Notes: generated by a model from the letters alone, not told the origin. 64,000 nt of DNA from Phycisphaerales bacterium (GCA_022446965.1 JAKVBV010000005.1:1-64000); one strand, 5' to 3'. Positions 16,755 to 26,111 are shown, counted from the first letter of the stretch. Numbers and translations are program-made.

Positions 16755-17506
16755 TGGCGGGCCGCCTCTCGTGCGGTGACGGCGTCGGCATGCTGGGCGT
16801 TGGCTTCATCACTGCGACCAAGTTGCTGCAAGAGCCGCGCTCGTTTGAAACCCGCCTCGTACATGGTGCCGTCAAGCGCGAGCGCCTCGGCGAGCAGTTG
16901 TTGGGCCTGCTCCAGATCGCTGTCACGGAGTTCCACGACTTCAGCCATGCGAGCCTTGGCCTTGGCCACACCGTCCTGTCGATCGCCGCGCTGCTGTTGC
17001 AGGTCCATGGCGCGGCGCAGATGGTGTTCAGCTGCATCCCAGTGCGCCGCATCAAGGTGAATCAAGGCCAAGCCGAAGTGAGAGTCGCCTTCGGTTGGTG
17101 TGAGTTCAAGGTGTCGGGCGAAGGCATTGAGTGCATCATCTGGCCGGCCCAACCAGTACAAGGCCCACCCTCGGAAATGCTCGGCAGGGGGGTACACCTC
17201 AGGGCTGGTGCAGGCACGCTCGAGCCAGGGCAGGGCGCTGCCGTAGCGATCTTCAACGTGATACGTGAGCCCCATGAGAAAGGCGCTCTGGGCAGACCAG
17301 CGGTCATCAGGGACAAGGCGTCGAAGTCGAACACGGGCCACATCCGGGCGGCCAGTTTCGATGAAGTGCCATGGCTCCAGCAGTGCGTCCTGCAATGGGG
17401 GCGTCTTGACCGTCTTGGGAACCACTGGAGCCTCTGCGGAACGATCACACCCCAAAAGAGACCCCGCACCAGCAATGACAGCCAATACCGCCACCCTCAG
17501 GGGCAT
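16751..17506 (-). CDS. TPR-repeat lipoprotein
   Basis: A 251-residue protein with a lipoprotein signal MPLRVAVLAVIAGAGSLLGC (Cys at residue 20), so probably anchored at a membrane facing the periplasm. Helical repeats follow: a TPR-like series around ALPWLERA, PAEHFRGWALYWLGRPDDALNAFARHLEL, HFGLALIHLDAAHWDAAEHHL and AGFKRARLLQQLGRSDEANA. It heads the operon TPR-UnbV-two helical proteins. The start at 17506 is set by the lipobox; longer readings give a non-signal N-terminus. No clear Shine-Dalgarno or -10 adjoins the start. It diverges from the diheme protein gene. Confidence 0.82.
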   Translation of the reverse strand: MPLRVAVLAVIAGAGSLLGCDRSAEAPVVPKTVKTPPLQDALLEPWHFIETGRPDVARVRLRRLVPDDRWSAQSAFLMGLTYHVEDRYGSALPWLERACTSPEVYPPAEHFRGWALYWLGRPDDALNAFARHLELTPTEGDSHFGLALIHLDAAHWDAAEHHLRRAMDLQQQRGDRQDGVAKAKARMAEVVELRDSDLEQAQQLLAEALALDGTMYEAGFKRARLLQQLGRSDEANAQHADAVTAREAARQ

Positions 17507-17567
17507 CAGGAGCCAGCTTCGCCTCAGGATCGAGGGCTTTTGCTCGCGTCCAATGCAAGGCGGGGAT

Positions 17568-17573
17568 AGAGTT
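17568..17573 (+). promoter_or_regulatory. -10 box upstream of the DUF1111 protein
   Basis: TAGAGT, giving a predicted leader of about 25 bases that contains AAGGAG at 17589-17594, 9 bases before the ATG at 17604. This supports 17604 over the in-frame ATG at 17553. Confidence 0.4.
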
Positions 17574-17603
17574 GAGTGGTCGTGGGGCAAGGAGCGATGG
17601 CAC

Positions 17604-19238
17604 ATGGCACTGTGCTCAAGTCTACTGCTCGCCTGCAGTCTTGCGGGCCCGGGTGAGCTGCAGCCGCAGATGGGTGCCCCACTCAACGGATTGACCGCTG
17701 AGCAGGTGCAGCGCTTTCTTGTTGGGTTGGACCTCTATTCCATGAACTTCGGTGTGGACGACGGTCTGGGCCCGGGCTTCAATCAGACCTCCTGCGCCAG
17801 TTGCCACAACGCACCCGTTGGTGGTGCAGGCGCTCAGCAAGTGACCCGCTTTGGCCGCATGGACAAGAAGGGCGGTTTTGATCCGATGGCGGATCTTGGC
17901 GGCAGCCTGCTGCAGGCCAACGCGCTGGATGACGCATGCCAAGAAGTGATTCCAAGCGGGGCGAATGTGACGAGCTTCAGAGTGACCCCCGGAGCATTGG
18001 GCTACGGCCTCATTGAGGCGATTCCGGATGCGGACATTCTCGCCGTGCGTGATGCGCAACCAACGGCGCAGCGTGGCACGGCACGGACGGGCATCCCCAT
18101 TGAAGGTGGCCCTGAGCGTGTGGGTCGCTTCGGTTGGAAGGCGCAACTCGCCACGGTGCTGTCGTTCAGTGCGGATGCGTCGCTGCAGGAGATGGGGATC
18201 ACCAGCGAACTGCTGCCGGTGGAAAATGCGCCGCAAGGCGACTGGTCCATGGTTGAAGCCTGTGACACCGTAGCCGACCCGGAAGAGCCCTTCGTGGACG
18301 GCGTGTCGTTCACGCAGGCCATCACCGATTTTCAACGCTACCTCGCAGCGCCGCCACAGATGCCGCGTAGTGGTATGGCGGGGGAGGTGGTGTTCAACAC
18401 CATCGGCTGCGCTGTGTGCCACCATCCGTCGTTCACCACCCGGGCCGATGCGGATCTGGAAGACGTGCTGCGCAATCAGACAATTCGCACGTACAGCGAC
18501 TGGCTGCTGCATGACATGGGCGCCGCTGCAGACGGCATCGCCGACGGGACTGCCGGCATTCGCGAGCTGCGTACGCCGCCTCTGTGGGGCGTGCGGCGTC
18601 GCAATCCGATGTGGCACGACGGCCGTGTCAATGGTGGCACCTTTGAAACTCGAGTGGTGGAAGCCATCGGACTTCACGGCGCCAGCGGATCGCAGGGCGC
18701 GGCTGCTGCCGAGGCCTGGTCGGCGCTGTCGAGCGAAGATCAGCAGGCCCTGATCAAGTTTCTGGATTCACTGGGCAAGGCTCAATTCGACGCCAATGGC
18801 GACGACCTCGTCGACATCGCGGATTTCTACGATCCCAACGGCGTGTTGCCCTGCAGCATGATCGACGCCATCATCGGCCCGAATGACCCCTGTGCGGTGC
18901 ATGATCACGACGAAGATCAGGCCGTGACCGCCGCAGATCTCGTGTTCTATGTGCAGTCCCTGGAAGAGGTTGCGGATTGTGATGCCAATGGCACGGCCGA
19001 CATCGTGCAGATCTTTGGCGATCCATCGCTGGACCAAGACCAGGACGGCATTTTGGATGTCTGCGAGCCTTGTCCGGCCGATATCAGCGGCAACGGGGCC
19101 GTTGATGCCAACGACATTCTGATGGTGCTCAGTGCATGGGGGCCATGTTCTTCTTGTCCGGCCGACATCGATGGCGACGGTCTGGTGGGTGTAAACGATA
19201 TTCTGGGGATCATCTCAGGCTGGGGGGACTGCCCGTGA
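17604..19238 (+). CDS. Secreted diheme DUF1111 (thiol oxidoreductase/peroxidase-like) protein with dockerin-type C-terminus
   Basis: A 544-residue exported protein. A short hydrophobic leader at the start is followed by two CxxCH heme motifs, CASCHN near residue 70 and CAVCHH near 270, the pattern of the DUF1111 di-haem family. The segment MQGGxR-like start is avoided in favour of 17604, which has AAGGAG. The last about 120 residues switch to an acidic D-x-D/N-x-G repeat region: ADISGNGAVDANDILMVLSAWG and ADIDGDGLVGVNDILGIISGWG (each shown across its calcium loop and helix), ending WGDCP. Predicted periplasmic or surface redox protein; electron partners are unknown. It is followed after 16 bases by another dockerin protein. 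Confidence 0.85.
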   Translation: MALCSSLLLACSLAGPGELQPQMGAPLNGLTAEQVQRFLVGLDLYSMNFGVDDGLGPGFNQTSCASCHNAPVGGAGAQQVTRFGRMDKKGGFDPMADLGGSLLQANALDDACQEVIPSGANVTSFRVTPGALGYGLIEAIPDADILAVRDAQPTAQRGTARTGIPIEGGPERVGRFGWKAQLATVLSFSADASLQEMGITSELLPVENAPQGDWSMVEACDTVADPEEPFVDGVSFTQAITDFQRYLAAPPQMPRSGMAGEVVFNTIGCAVCHHPSFTTRADADLEDVLRNQTIRTYSDWLLHDMGAAADGIADGTAGIRELRTPPLWGVRRRNPMWHDGRVNGGTFETRVVEAIGLHGASGSQGAAAAEAWSALSSEDQQALIKFLDSLGKAQFDANGDDLVDIADFYDPNGVLPCSMIDAIIGPNDPCAVHDHDEDQAVTAADLVFYVQSLEEVADCDANGTADIVQIFGDPSLDQDQDGILDVCEPCPADISGNGAVDANDILMVLSAWGPCSSCPADIDGDGLVGVNDILGIISGWGDCP

Positions 19239-19254
19239 TCGAGGAGTCCAAGCC

Positions 19255-21627
19255 ATGATGCGAGTGTTGATCTCGACGTGTGTTCTGCTGACCGCCACTG
19301 CTGTTGGCATGGCCGATTGGGTGGAGTTCGAAGACCAGACGTCTGCGCGGCTGTCGTCCGATCCATCGGTCGGTGCGAATGACACGGAAGAGAAGGACTA
19401 CGCCGTCGGTGACATCGACAACGATGGCGATGAAGATCTGATCTGTGTCCGCAAGGAACCATTCACGTCCACCGGACGAGACATCAACATTCTGTTCATG
19501 AATGAAGATGGCGTGTTGGTCGACCGCACATCGGTCTACGCTATCGCGTCGAATGTGGATGGTGATCAGGGCTTTCTCACGCCCACCAACGACCGCGACG
19601 TGAAGATGGCCGACCTCAACGGTGACGGCTGGCTCGATGTCGTCACGGCTACCACACTCACCGACAATTCGGTGCGCCATTTGTCCCACCCGCGTGTGTA
19701 CATCAACCTCGGCGAACAGGATGGCAACTGGCTCGGGTTGCGCTTCGAAGATGGTCGCATTCCTGAGATGCATGGCACCGCCGGTCCGCGGTTCTGTTCG
19801 GTCGTAGCAGGCGACATCGACGACGACGGTGATCTCGATCTGTACTTCGGTGACTACGACTCAGGCACCACCCAGATATTCGATTACAACAACCGTCTTC
19901 TGATCAATGACGGCAATGGCTGGTTCACGGACGAAAGCGTGCAGCGCATGACCAGCGAAATGCTGTTGTCCGCCTTCGGGGCCGCCAGTGAAATGTGGGA
20001 CGTGAACGAGGACGGCGCACTTGACATCATCAAGCAAACGTCGCTGAATCCGCCGCAGCACATTGCCATCACCTACAACAATCCTCAGAATCCCGGCTAC
20101 TTCAACGGGTACCAGATCGTCGATCAGTTGGCGCCGTACTTCGTCACGACCGGTGATCTCAACGGCGATGGTCGTCTGGATCTTGTCGTGGTCGATGACG
20201 GTGTGGACAGCTACTACCTGAACCAGGGCAATGGCGGCAATGGTCAAGTGAACTGGTCGCAGCGCACCTTCAATTCGTACACCAGTGGTTTCGGCGGCGA
20301 CGCCTACATCCGCGATCTGGACAACGACGGCAACGGCGACATCATCATCACCGATGTCGATGTCGACATTCCCGGCTGCTCGCGCACCACGCATCTGCTG
20401 CGGAACAAGGCCGACTTCCCCGATGTCACGTTCGATAATCCTAGCACCGGCATTTCAGGCAGTGAACTGGAGGGTTGGCACGACGTCGCGATCATGGACA
20501 TCAACGGCGACGGCTGGCTCGATCTGGTTGCCGGGCTGTGCACCGGCACGACCGTGTGGATGAACAAGCCGCCGGTTGGTCTGGTCTTCTACTGGGAGTC
20601 GGGCATCCCGAGTTTCATCACTCCCGATACGCCCCACGAAATCGTCATTCGCATCGAGGCGATCGGTGGCACCATGCCCGCCGAGGGTTCCGTGCATCTG
20701 TACACGCGGCTCGAAGGCGAGACTGCGTGGGACGACGTGGCGCTGAAGGCACTGGGGGACAACCGATTCAGTGGTTTGCTTCCGGCGACCGCCTGCGTGG
20801 ACCGGCGTGAGTTCCGTGTAGCCGCGGAAGATCTGTCCGGCAACAGCTACGCCGATCCGTCAACGGGCGGATACGTGGCCATTGCTGCCGACGGTCAAGA
20901 AATGCTGATGCGTGACGACATGGAGCAGGACACCGAAGGCTGGATGATCGACTCCGACGAAAGCCTCGAAACCGGCGAATGGGTTCGGGTGGATCCGATC
21001 GGTACGCTGTTCGGCACCGCGCAAGCACAGCCCGAGGACGACGCCACCGCAGGTGCCGATGCCGTGCGGGCATGGATCACGCAGAACGGATCTGTCGGTG
21101 GTTCCGTGGGTGAAGCCGATGTGGACAACGGTCGTACCCGGCTCATCTCTCCCGTGCTCGATCTGAGCGTTGGCGACGGCACCATCACCTACGCCCGGTG
21201 GATGTTCGAGAGCGAGAGGTACGACACCCTGGTCACCGAAGTCAGCAATGACAACGGTGCTTCCTGGACATGGGTCCACGAAACCGGTGGCACCGCTGGC
21301 CAGTGGGAGAACGTCAGCTTTGTGGTGTCCGAGTACGTCATGCCCACCGATCAAGTGCGTGTACGCTGGACCATCGGCGATCTCGATTCGCCTTCACTGG
21401 TCGAAGGCGGCATCGACAATCTGCAGGTGGACACCTTTGTGTGTGATGACACCCAGCCATGTCCTGGCGACGTGGATGGCAACGGCCAGGTGGCAGTTGA
21501 TGACCTGCTCGCCATGTTGGCGCTGTGGGGCCAGTCCACAGATGACCCGGTTGACGTCAACGGTGATGGCATCGTCGGCGTGGATGACCTGCTCATCATG
21601 CTTGGCAACTGGGGCCCGTGTTCATGA
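19255..21627 (+). CDS. Large secreted FG-GAP/VCBS repeat protein with dockerin-type C-terminus
   Basis: A 790-residue protein with signal peptide MMRVLISTCVLLTATAVGMA. About eight FG-GAP/VCBS calcium loops follow, such as DIDNDGDEDLICV, DLNGDGWLDVVT, DIDDDGDLDLYFGD, DLNGDGRLDLVVV and DINGDGWLDLVAG, in the first 480 residues. A middle beta-rich region (about 560-720) resembles domains that follow VCBS propellers. Two dockerin-like repeats close the protein, GDVDGNGQVAVDDLLAML and DVNGDGIVGVDDLLIMLG, ending NWGPCS. GGAG stands 8 bases before the start. It probably shares a transcript with the DUF1111 gene. Its stop overlaps the convergent DUF1080 stop within TCATGA. Confidence 0.85.
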   Translation: MMRVLISTCVLLTATAVGMADWVEFEDQTSARLSSDPSVGANDTEEKDYAVGDIDNDGDEDLICVRKEPFTSTGRDINILFMNEDGVLVDRTSVYAIASNVDGDQGFLTPTNDRDVKMADLNGDGWLDVVTATTLTDNSVRHLSHPRVYINLGEQDGNWLGLRFEDGRIPEMHGTAGPRFCSVVAGDIDDDGDLDLYFGDYDSGTTQIFDYNNRLLINDGNGWFTDESVQRMTSEMLLSAFGAASEMWDVNEDGALDIIKQTSLNPPQHIAITYNNPQNPGYFNGYQIVDQLAPYFVTTGDLNGDGRLDLVVVDDGVDSYYLNQGNGGNGQVNWSQRTFNSYTSGFGGDAYIRDLDNDGNGDIIITDVDVDIPGCSRTTHLLRNKADFPDVTFDNPSTGISGSELEGWHDVAIMDINGDGWLDLVAGLCTGTTVWMNKPPVGLVFYWESGIPSFITPDTPHEIVIRIEAIGGTMPAEGSVHLYTRLEGETAWDDVALKALGDNRFSGLLPATACVDRREFRVAAEDLSGNSYADPSTGGYVAIAADGQEMLMRDDMEQDTEGWMIDSDESLETGEWVRVDPIGTLFGTAQAQPEDDATAGADAVRAWITQNGSVGGSVGEADVDNGRTRLISPVLDLSVGDGTITYARWMFESERYDTLVTEVSNDNGASWTWVHETGGTAGQWENVSFVVSEYVMPTDQVRVRWTIGDLDSPSLVEGGIDNLQVDTFVCDDTQPCPGDVDGNGQVAVDDLLAMLALWGQSTDDPVDVNGDGIVGVDDLLIMLGNWGPCS

Positions 21628-22581
21628 GTCATCCCGCGACGTGGGCATGAACCAGATGTTTCGGAAGCACACATCGCCTTCACCGGCGTGATGGTGATCC
21701 TGCAGCAGCAGGGGGCGAGGCTCGATGCCTTCGGCTTCTGAGGCACCGGTCTTGTTCGGCACCAGTACGTCATCGTGTACCAGGACGCCGTTCCACCACA
21801 CCGTCATGCGAGCGTCAGCGATCTTCTCACCGTCATGCCAGAGTGGCTCGGTGAACCAGATGTCATACACCTGCCAGTGGTCCGGGCCCAGTGCGACATT
21901 GCGATCGGCCGCCTTGATCCGGTAGATCGACCCGGCTTCGTTGAATCGCGCCGGGCGGGGGTGTCCCTCTGTATTGAGAATCTGCACCTCGTAGCGTGAG
22001 GCAATCTTCACGCCACTGTTGCCCCCGTCCTGCTTTTGAGGATCTCCGCCGGCGGGTGAACGCCACTCCACGTGATACCGGCCGCTGCCCAGTGGGGTGG
22101 TGCTGACGGCATCACCTGTCCCGCGCTGCACATGCAGTGCGTCGCCGATGATCTTCCATTGCACCGGTCCACCATTGCGCATGCGGAGATTGGGCGTGCC
22201 GTGGCCGCCGAACAAGACGATCGCGCCTTCGGGTGCGGTGCGATCGAGCTTCTCAACAACCGGATGTTCGCTTGCGGCAAAGTCGGGGCCGGGCCGATGT
22301 GCATCGCCCACGGCATCGAACACCGTGCTTGGTCCGTCATCGATCGCAACGAGATGTCGTCCAGCCGGTCCACCGGTGGTGCGAAGGAACACACGATGTC
22401 CATCTGGGGCCATGATGGCGTCGGTGATCAGATGGCCGGTGCACATCCACCGCGACGCCTGCCCCCATGTTGGGTCAATCTCGGTATCGAATGTGACGAG
22501 CACGCCGTCCGCTCGCGGCTCGGCGGCGACGATCGTCGGGGACGACAGGGCTGATGTCAGGATGAGAAGGGGCAGGCACAT
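21622..22581 (-). CDS. Secreted DUF1080 (3-keto-disaccharide hydrolase-like) protein
   Basis: A 319-residue protein with signal peptide MCLPLLILTSALSSPTIVAA. The DUF1080 concanavalin-like jelly roll is recognisable by FGGHGTPNLRMRNGGPVQWKI, YHVEWRSP, NSGVKIASRYEVQILN, IYRIKAADRNVALGPDHWQVYDI, WWNGVLVHDDV and the terminal RPLLLQDHHHAGEGDVCFRNIW-type strand (each quoted in part). Family members are abundant in planctomycetes and some act on 3-keto-glycosides, so a periplasmic glycan role is inferred. The start at 22581 has GGAGG 7 bases upstream, and the gene follows the PhoX-like gene by 13 bases, so the two form an operon. Confidence 0.85.
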   Translation of the reverse strand: MCLPLLILTSALSSPTIVAAEPRADGVLVTFDTEIDPTWGQASRWMCTGHLITDAIMAPDGHRVFLRTTGGPAGRHLVAIDDGPSTVFDAVGDAHRPGPDFAASEHPVVEKLDRTAPEGAIVLFGGHGTPNLRMRNGGPVQWKIIGDALHVQRGTGDAVSTTPLGSGRYHVEWRSPAGGDPQKQDGGNSGVKIASRYEVQILNTEGHPRPARFNEAGSIYRIKAADRNVALGPDHWQVYDIWFTEPLWHDGEKIADARMTVWWNGVLVHDDVLVPNKTGASEAEGIEPRPLLLQDHHHAGEGDVCFRNIWFMPTSRDDS

Positions 22582-22594
22582 GTCAGGCCTCCGT

Positions 22595-23995
22595 TCAAGC
22601 GTTACGCCACGGCCCGGTGATCGCGAGGGTGACACCGGGTTTCTGTTGGTTCACAAACAAGGTGGTGCCGTCCGGAGAGAAGCACGCGCCCGCGAACTCG
22701 GTGGACGAGGCTCGATTGGCGGCGATGCGATACACCTTGCCCGAGGGTGTGACCCCCAGCAACCGGTCGCCGCCGGAGCCGTCTTCGCACACGATGATGT
22801 CGCCCCAGGGCGCCATGGTGATGTTGTCGGCGTTCTCAATCACGCTGGGATCGTCGGGCTGCAGAAAGAGCTCGATCGAGCCAGGATGGGCGTCTTCACC
22901 CGGCGTGCCTTCGAAGCGACTGGGCCGATACCGCATGAGTTGCCCGTGTTTGGTGCGTCCGCCTGTGGTGCAGGCGAACCACACTTCGTTGTCACCCATC
23001 CAACACCCTTCCGCTCGGGCAAACCGAGCCGCGCCGCGCTTGTAGCACTGATATCGAAGGGAATCGTCGTGGCTGTCCACGTCTTCCACGTCGATCCAGT
23101 GCACCGATTCGGGAACATCGCGCACAAGTGGCATCGATGCATCCCAGTCGCGGGTGTCCGCTGAGGCGCAGCCATCAAGGCACAGGGCCTGGAGGCGACC
23201 GCCTTCGGCAGGGCGATCATGAACATCGGGGATGAAGCGGAAGAAGACGCCGTCTTCGCGATCTTCCGTGAGGTAGATCACACCGGTGCGGGGATCGACG
23301 GCGACCGCTTCGTGGCGAAAACGGCCCATGGGGATGATCGGCTCGGGACGGCAGAGCCCGGTGCCCTGGACCGGAACGTCGAAGCAATAGCCGTGTCGTT
23401 TGGTCCAGGGCGCGCCATGTTCAGGGCCAGTGACGTATTCCTCGCATGAGATCCATGACTGCCACGGCGTTGGGCCACCAGCACAGTTGTACTCGGTGCC
23501 GGCCAGCGCCAGATGTTGCTCCACCACACGTTGTCGACGGGTGTCGTAGGTGATCCGCGTCACGCCGCCACGGCATGGCAGGGGATGGCCGAACATGCCG
23601 CGGCCGCGATCCCAGATGAGATCCGGATTGATACGGCGCCACCGGCTCCAATCATCACCCCATGGGCTGTGGACCTCAGTGTGGATGTGCGCGATCTCGT
23701 GATTGCGCATGAGAATCGTGGTCCCCATCGGCCCGGGGAAGGCCGCCATCCCGTCGTGCCGCCCGGGCACCAACAGGCCATCGTCCATCGGCGTGCCCGC
23801 CAGGGACAGCGTGCGATAGGTGAAGCCGGCGGGGAGATCCAGTTTGCCCGCGGGATCAGGCACCAGTGGGCCGTAGCCCATTTGTTCGATCAGCCAACTG
23901 CCACCCTCATCCGCACGGACCTTGCCCAGCCCGAGGAAGCCTAGGCTGACGGCGGCGGTATGGCTGATGAACTGTCGTCGAGAGCGCGGGTGCAT
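22595..23995 (-). CDS. Tat-exported PhoX/DUF839-family phosphatase-like protein
   Basis: A 466-residue protein with a twin-arginine leader (RSRRQFISHTAAVSLGFLGL) and the PhoX/DUF839 beta-propeller signatures: WISCEEYVTGP, FRHEAVAVDPRTGVIYLTEDREDG, EGCWMGDNEVWFACTTGG and NADNITMAPWGDIIVCED, ending FSPDGTTLFVNQQKPGVTLAI (parts shown). PhoX enzymes are Ca/Fe-dependent alkaline phosphatases; many DUF839 relatives are untested, so activity is inferred. The ATG at 23995 gives a normal Tat leader. It is preceded by TAGACT with a 7-base spacer, so the message is probably leaderless, and the gene is divergent from the lipid-kinase gene. Confidence 0.85.
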   Translation of the reverse strand: MHPRSRRQFISHTAAVSLGFLGLGKVRADEGGSWLIEQMGYGPLVPDPAGKLDLPAGFTYRTLSLAGTPMDDGLLVPGRHDGMAAFPGPMGTTILMRNHEIAHIHTEVHSPWGDDWSRWRRINPDLIWDRGRGMFGHPLPCRGGVTRITYDTRRQRVVEQHLALAGTEYNCAGGPTPWQSWISCEEYVTGPEHGAPWTKRHGYCFDVPVQGTGLCRPEPIIPMGRFRHEAVAVDPRTGVIYLTEDREDGVFFRFIPDVHDRPAEGGRLQALCLDGCASADTRDWDASMPLVRDVPESVHWIDVEDVDSHDDSLRYQCYKRGAARFARAEGCWMGDNEVWFACTTGGRTKHGQLMRYRPSRFEGTPGEDAHPGSIELFLQPDDPSVIENADNITMAPWGDIIVCEDGSGGDRLLGVTPSGKVYRIAANRASSTEFAGACFSPDGTTLFVNQQKPGVTLAITGPWRNA

Positions 23996-24002
23996 CACCT
24001 GT

Positions 24003-24008
24003 AGTCTA
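24003..24008 (-). promoter_or_regulatory. -10 box for the PhoX-like gene (leaderless start)
   Basis: TAGACT on the minus strand, ending 7 bases before the ATG at 23995. AGGTG abuts that ATG directly and is too close to act as a ribosome site. Confidence 0.45.
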
Positions 24009-24056
24009 TGCCCGTTCAGCGCGGCCATCTGCGGCCGCTGTCAAGGTGCCTGCTCA

Positions 24057-24983
24057 ATGCGCGTGTTGCTCGTCTTCAATCCTGTGTCCGGTCGTGGTGC
24101 CGGTGCGCGTCTGGCGGATGAGCTGCACGATGCCATGCAGCATCAGGGCCATGGAGTGGACAAGTTTCAGACCTCGCCTGACGACTTCACCGCCGAATTG
24201 ACAGCTGGTCTCGATGGCATCGATGTGATGTGCGTGATCGGTGGAGATGGGACCGTGCGCTCAGTGGCGGGTGCCGCCGCCGCGGTGGGCACGCCGTTCG
24301 TGCATGTCCCCATGGGCACGGAGAATCTGCTCGCCCGTGGCATGCGCATGCGTCGTTCGGTTGACGATGTCGTCAGCACGGTGGAGCACGGACACTGTGT
24401 GCCCATCGATCTGGCTCGCTGCAACGGTGAGCCTTCAGTGTTGATGGCCTCGATCGGTCTCGATGCACAGATCGTGCACGATGTCACGGCAGCACGCGGT
24501 TCAAGCCTCAGCAAGTGGCTGTACGTGAAGAGCATGGCGTCACGATTGATGCATCATGAGCCGCCAGTGTGCACGGTCACGGTGGATGACCACATGGTGG
24601 TCGAGAACACGCCAGGGTGGCTCATCATCGCCAACGCACCGGACTACGGATGGCGGTTTGATCCGGCACCGCAGGCCAGAGTGAACGATGGGCAGTTGGA
24701 TGTGGTCTTTCTTCCCGCCCGCTCTGGTTGGGGCATGTTGGCATGGGCGGCGCGATGTCGATTGGGCATGCATCTACGCTCGGTAGATGCAAGGTCAGTC
24801 AGAGGACGGTCTGTACAGGTGACATGTGCATCACCGGCGCCACTGCAGATTGATGGCGATCCGCCATGGGGTGATGGTGCTGTTGCCAGCATGCACATGG
24901 AGATCGACGCGAACCCGTTGCACGTGCTGGTGCCCCCATGGGCGGAGTCGTGCAGGCCGCTGGTGGATCACTCGGCCGGCTGA
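24057..24983 (+). CDS. Diacylglycerol kinase-family lipid kinase (YegS/DagK-like)
   Basis: A 308-residue cytoplasmic lipid kinase of the DAGKc family that phosphorylates diacylglycerol or a related lipid with ATP. Seen: an N-terminal VFNPVSGRGAG loop, the nucleotide-binding GGDGTVRSVAGAA at 62-74, PMGTENLLARGM near 90 (usually GTxNxxA) and the C-terminal WRFDPAPQARVNDGQLDVVFL strand (shown in part). The ATG at 24057 has AAGGTG 8 bases upstream. Its last 16 bases overlap the convergent pheA. The exact lipid cannot be told from sequence; sphingosine/ceramide-like or phosphatidylglycerol substrates also occur in the family. Confidence 0.85.
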   Translation: MRVLLVFNPVSGRGAGARLADELHDAMQHQGHGVDKFQTSPDDFTAELTAGLDGIDVMCVIGGDGTVRSVAGAAAAVGTPFVHVPMGTENLLARGMRMRRSVDDVVSTVEHGHCVPIDLARCNGEPSVLMASIGLDAQIVHDVTAARGSSLSKWLYVKSMASRLMHHEPPVCTVTVDDHMVVENTPGWLIIANAPDYGWRFDPAPQARVNDGQLDVVFLPARSGWGMLAWAARCRLGMHLRSVDARSVRGRSVQVTCASPAPLQIDGDPPWGDGAVASMHMEIDANPLHVLVPPWAESCRPLVDHSAG

Positions 24984-26053
24984 AGTACGTCGCCGGCGCG
25001 GGGGTATGAGCCCAGCACGGCGAAGCGTTGGCACAGGGCTGCTGCCGCCTCGACGGCGCTGTGCATGGCAGGGTCGTCACGATGCGCATCGGCGTCGGCG
25101 AAGAACGTGTATTCCCAGTTCCGGGCGCCGCTGGGCCGCTTGTCGATGTGGCTGAGATTGATGCCGGCATCGCGGAAACACGCGAGCACGTCGACCAGTG
25201 CGCCGGGATGGTGTCCCGTGATGAAAAGCAGGGAAGTCTTGTCGCATCCCGTAGGGTCCGGCCGCTGCTCGCCCAGCACCAGAAAGCGTGTGATGTTGCC
25301 AGGTCGATCTTCGATGCCCTCGGCTTGCACCGTGACACCATGGATTGACGCCGCCAGCGATGATCCCACCGCGCACAGTGTGTCGTCTTCAGCGGCCATG
25401 CGAACAGCTTGCGCCGACGAAGTGGTGGGTACGACTTCAGCGGAAGGGAGGTGCTGCGTGATCCATGCTCGGCACTGCCCGAGCACCTGTGGCTTGGACG
25501 CGATGCGGGTGACCGCATCGAGCCCCTTCTGGCAGATTGCACAGTGGTGCACTTCGATCATTGATTCGGCGCACACGGGCACGTCGTATCTGGCGAAGGC
25601 ATCGTGGCTGTCGGTGATGCCACCGATGAGACTGTTCTCCCACGGCACGATGCCGTATTGCGTGGATCGGCTGGCGACATCGCGGAAGACATCGTTGATG
25701 GTGTCCACCGGGCTGAAGGCGACGCTGGCACCGAAGTGCCGTCGGGCTGCAGCATGGCTGAATGATCCTTCAGGGCCGAGGAAGGCGATGGTCAGTGGCT
25801 GCTCGAGGGCGAACGAGCCCGACATGAGTTCACGCCAGATCGCCTCCATTGTGCGATTGGGCAGTGGACCGGGGTTCATGTCCTTGATGCGTTCGAGCAC
25901 CTTGCGTTCGCGGTCAGGGGCGTAGATCGGCCCGCCGTCACGTCGCTTGGCTTCGCCCACCGACTCCACAATGGTGGCCCGCTCACTGAGCAGTTCGATG
26001 AGGCGGGCGTCAAGTTCATCGATGCGGCGTCGAAAGTCGGACAGGTCAGACAC
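24968..26053 (-). CDS. pheA: Bifunctional chorismate mutase / prephenate dehydratase (P-protein)
   Basis: A 361-residue enzyme for phenylalanine synthesis. Domains in order: an AroQ chorismate mutase helix set (about 1-90, starting FRRRIDELDARLIELL), a prephenate dehydratase (about 95-275, GPEGSFSHAAA at the start and a GITDSHDAF segment) and a C-terminal ACT domain (about 285-360). In the ACT domain the Phe-binding GALV motif is intact and the ESRP motif reads DKRPS. Feedback inhibition by Phe is therefore likely. The GTG at 26053 has AAGGAG 8 bases upstream; longer readings run into the divergent recQ. It is a single-gene transcript. Confidence 0.93.
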   Translation of the reverse strand: MSDLSDFRRRIDELDARLIELLSERATIVESVGEAKRRDGGPIYAPDRERKVLERIKDMNPGPLPNRTMEAIWRELMSGSFALEQPLTIAFLGPEGSFSHAAARRHFGASVAFSPVDTINDVFRDVASRSTQYGIVPWENSLIGGITDSHDAFARYDVPVCAESMIEVHHCAICQKGLDAVTRIASKPQVLGQCRAWITQHLPSAEVVPTTSSAQAVRMAAEDDTLCAVGSSLAASIHGVTVQAEGIEDRPGNITRFLVLGEQRPDPTGCDKTSLLFITGHHPGALVDVLACFRDAGINLSHIDKRPSGARNWEYTFFADADAHRDDPAMHSAVEAAAALCQRFAVLGSYPRAGDVLQPAE

Positions 26054-26076
26054 GCGGTTCGCTCCTTGGCAGGGGC

Positions 26077-26082
26077 ATCCTA
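26077..26082 (-). promoter_or_regulatory. -10 box upstream of pheA
   Basis: TAGGAT on the minus strand, giving a short leader of about 17 bases with AAGGAG before the GTG start. No attenuator-like peptide or hairpin fits in this space. Confidence 0.35.
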
Positions 26083-26096
26083 GGCGGTCGGCCGGG

Positions 26097-26102
26097 TAGG
26101 CT
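26097..26102 (+). promoter_or_regulatory. possible -10 box upstream of recQ
   Basis: TAGGCT with a 9-base spacer to the ATG at 26112. Slightly longer than the other leaderless spacers, so less certain. Confidence 0.3.
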
Positions 26103-26111
26103 GTGTCCGGC

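Noticed and set aside
17553-17603. Longer N-terminus for the DUF1111 protein starting at 17553
   Set aside because: It lacks a ribosome site and lies upstream of the likely -10 box at 17568, so it would not be in the transcript.
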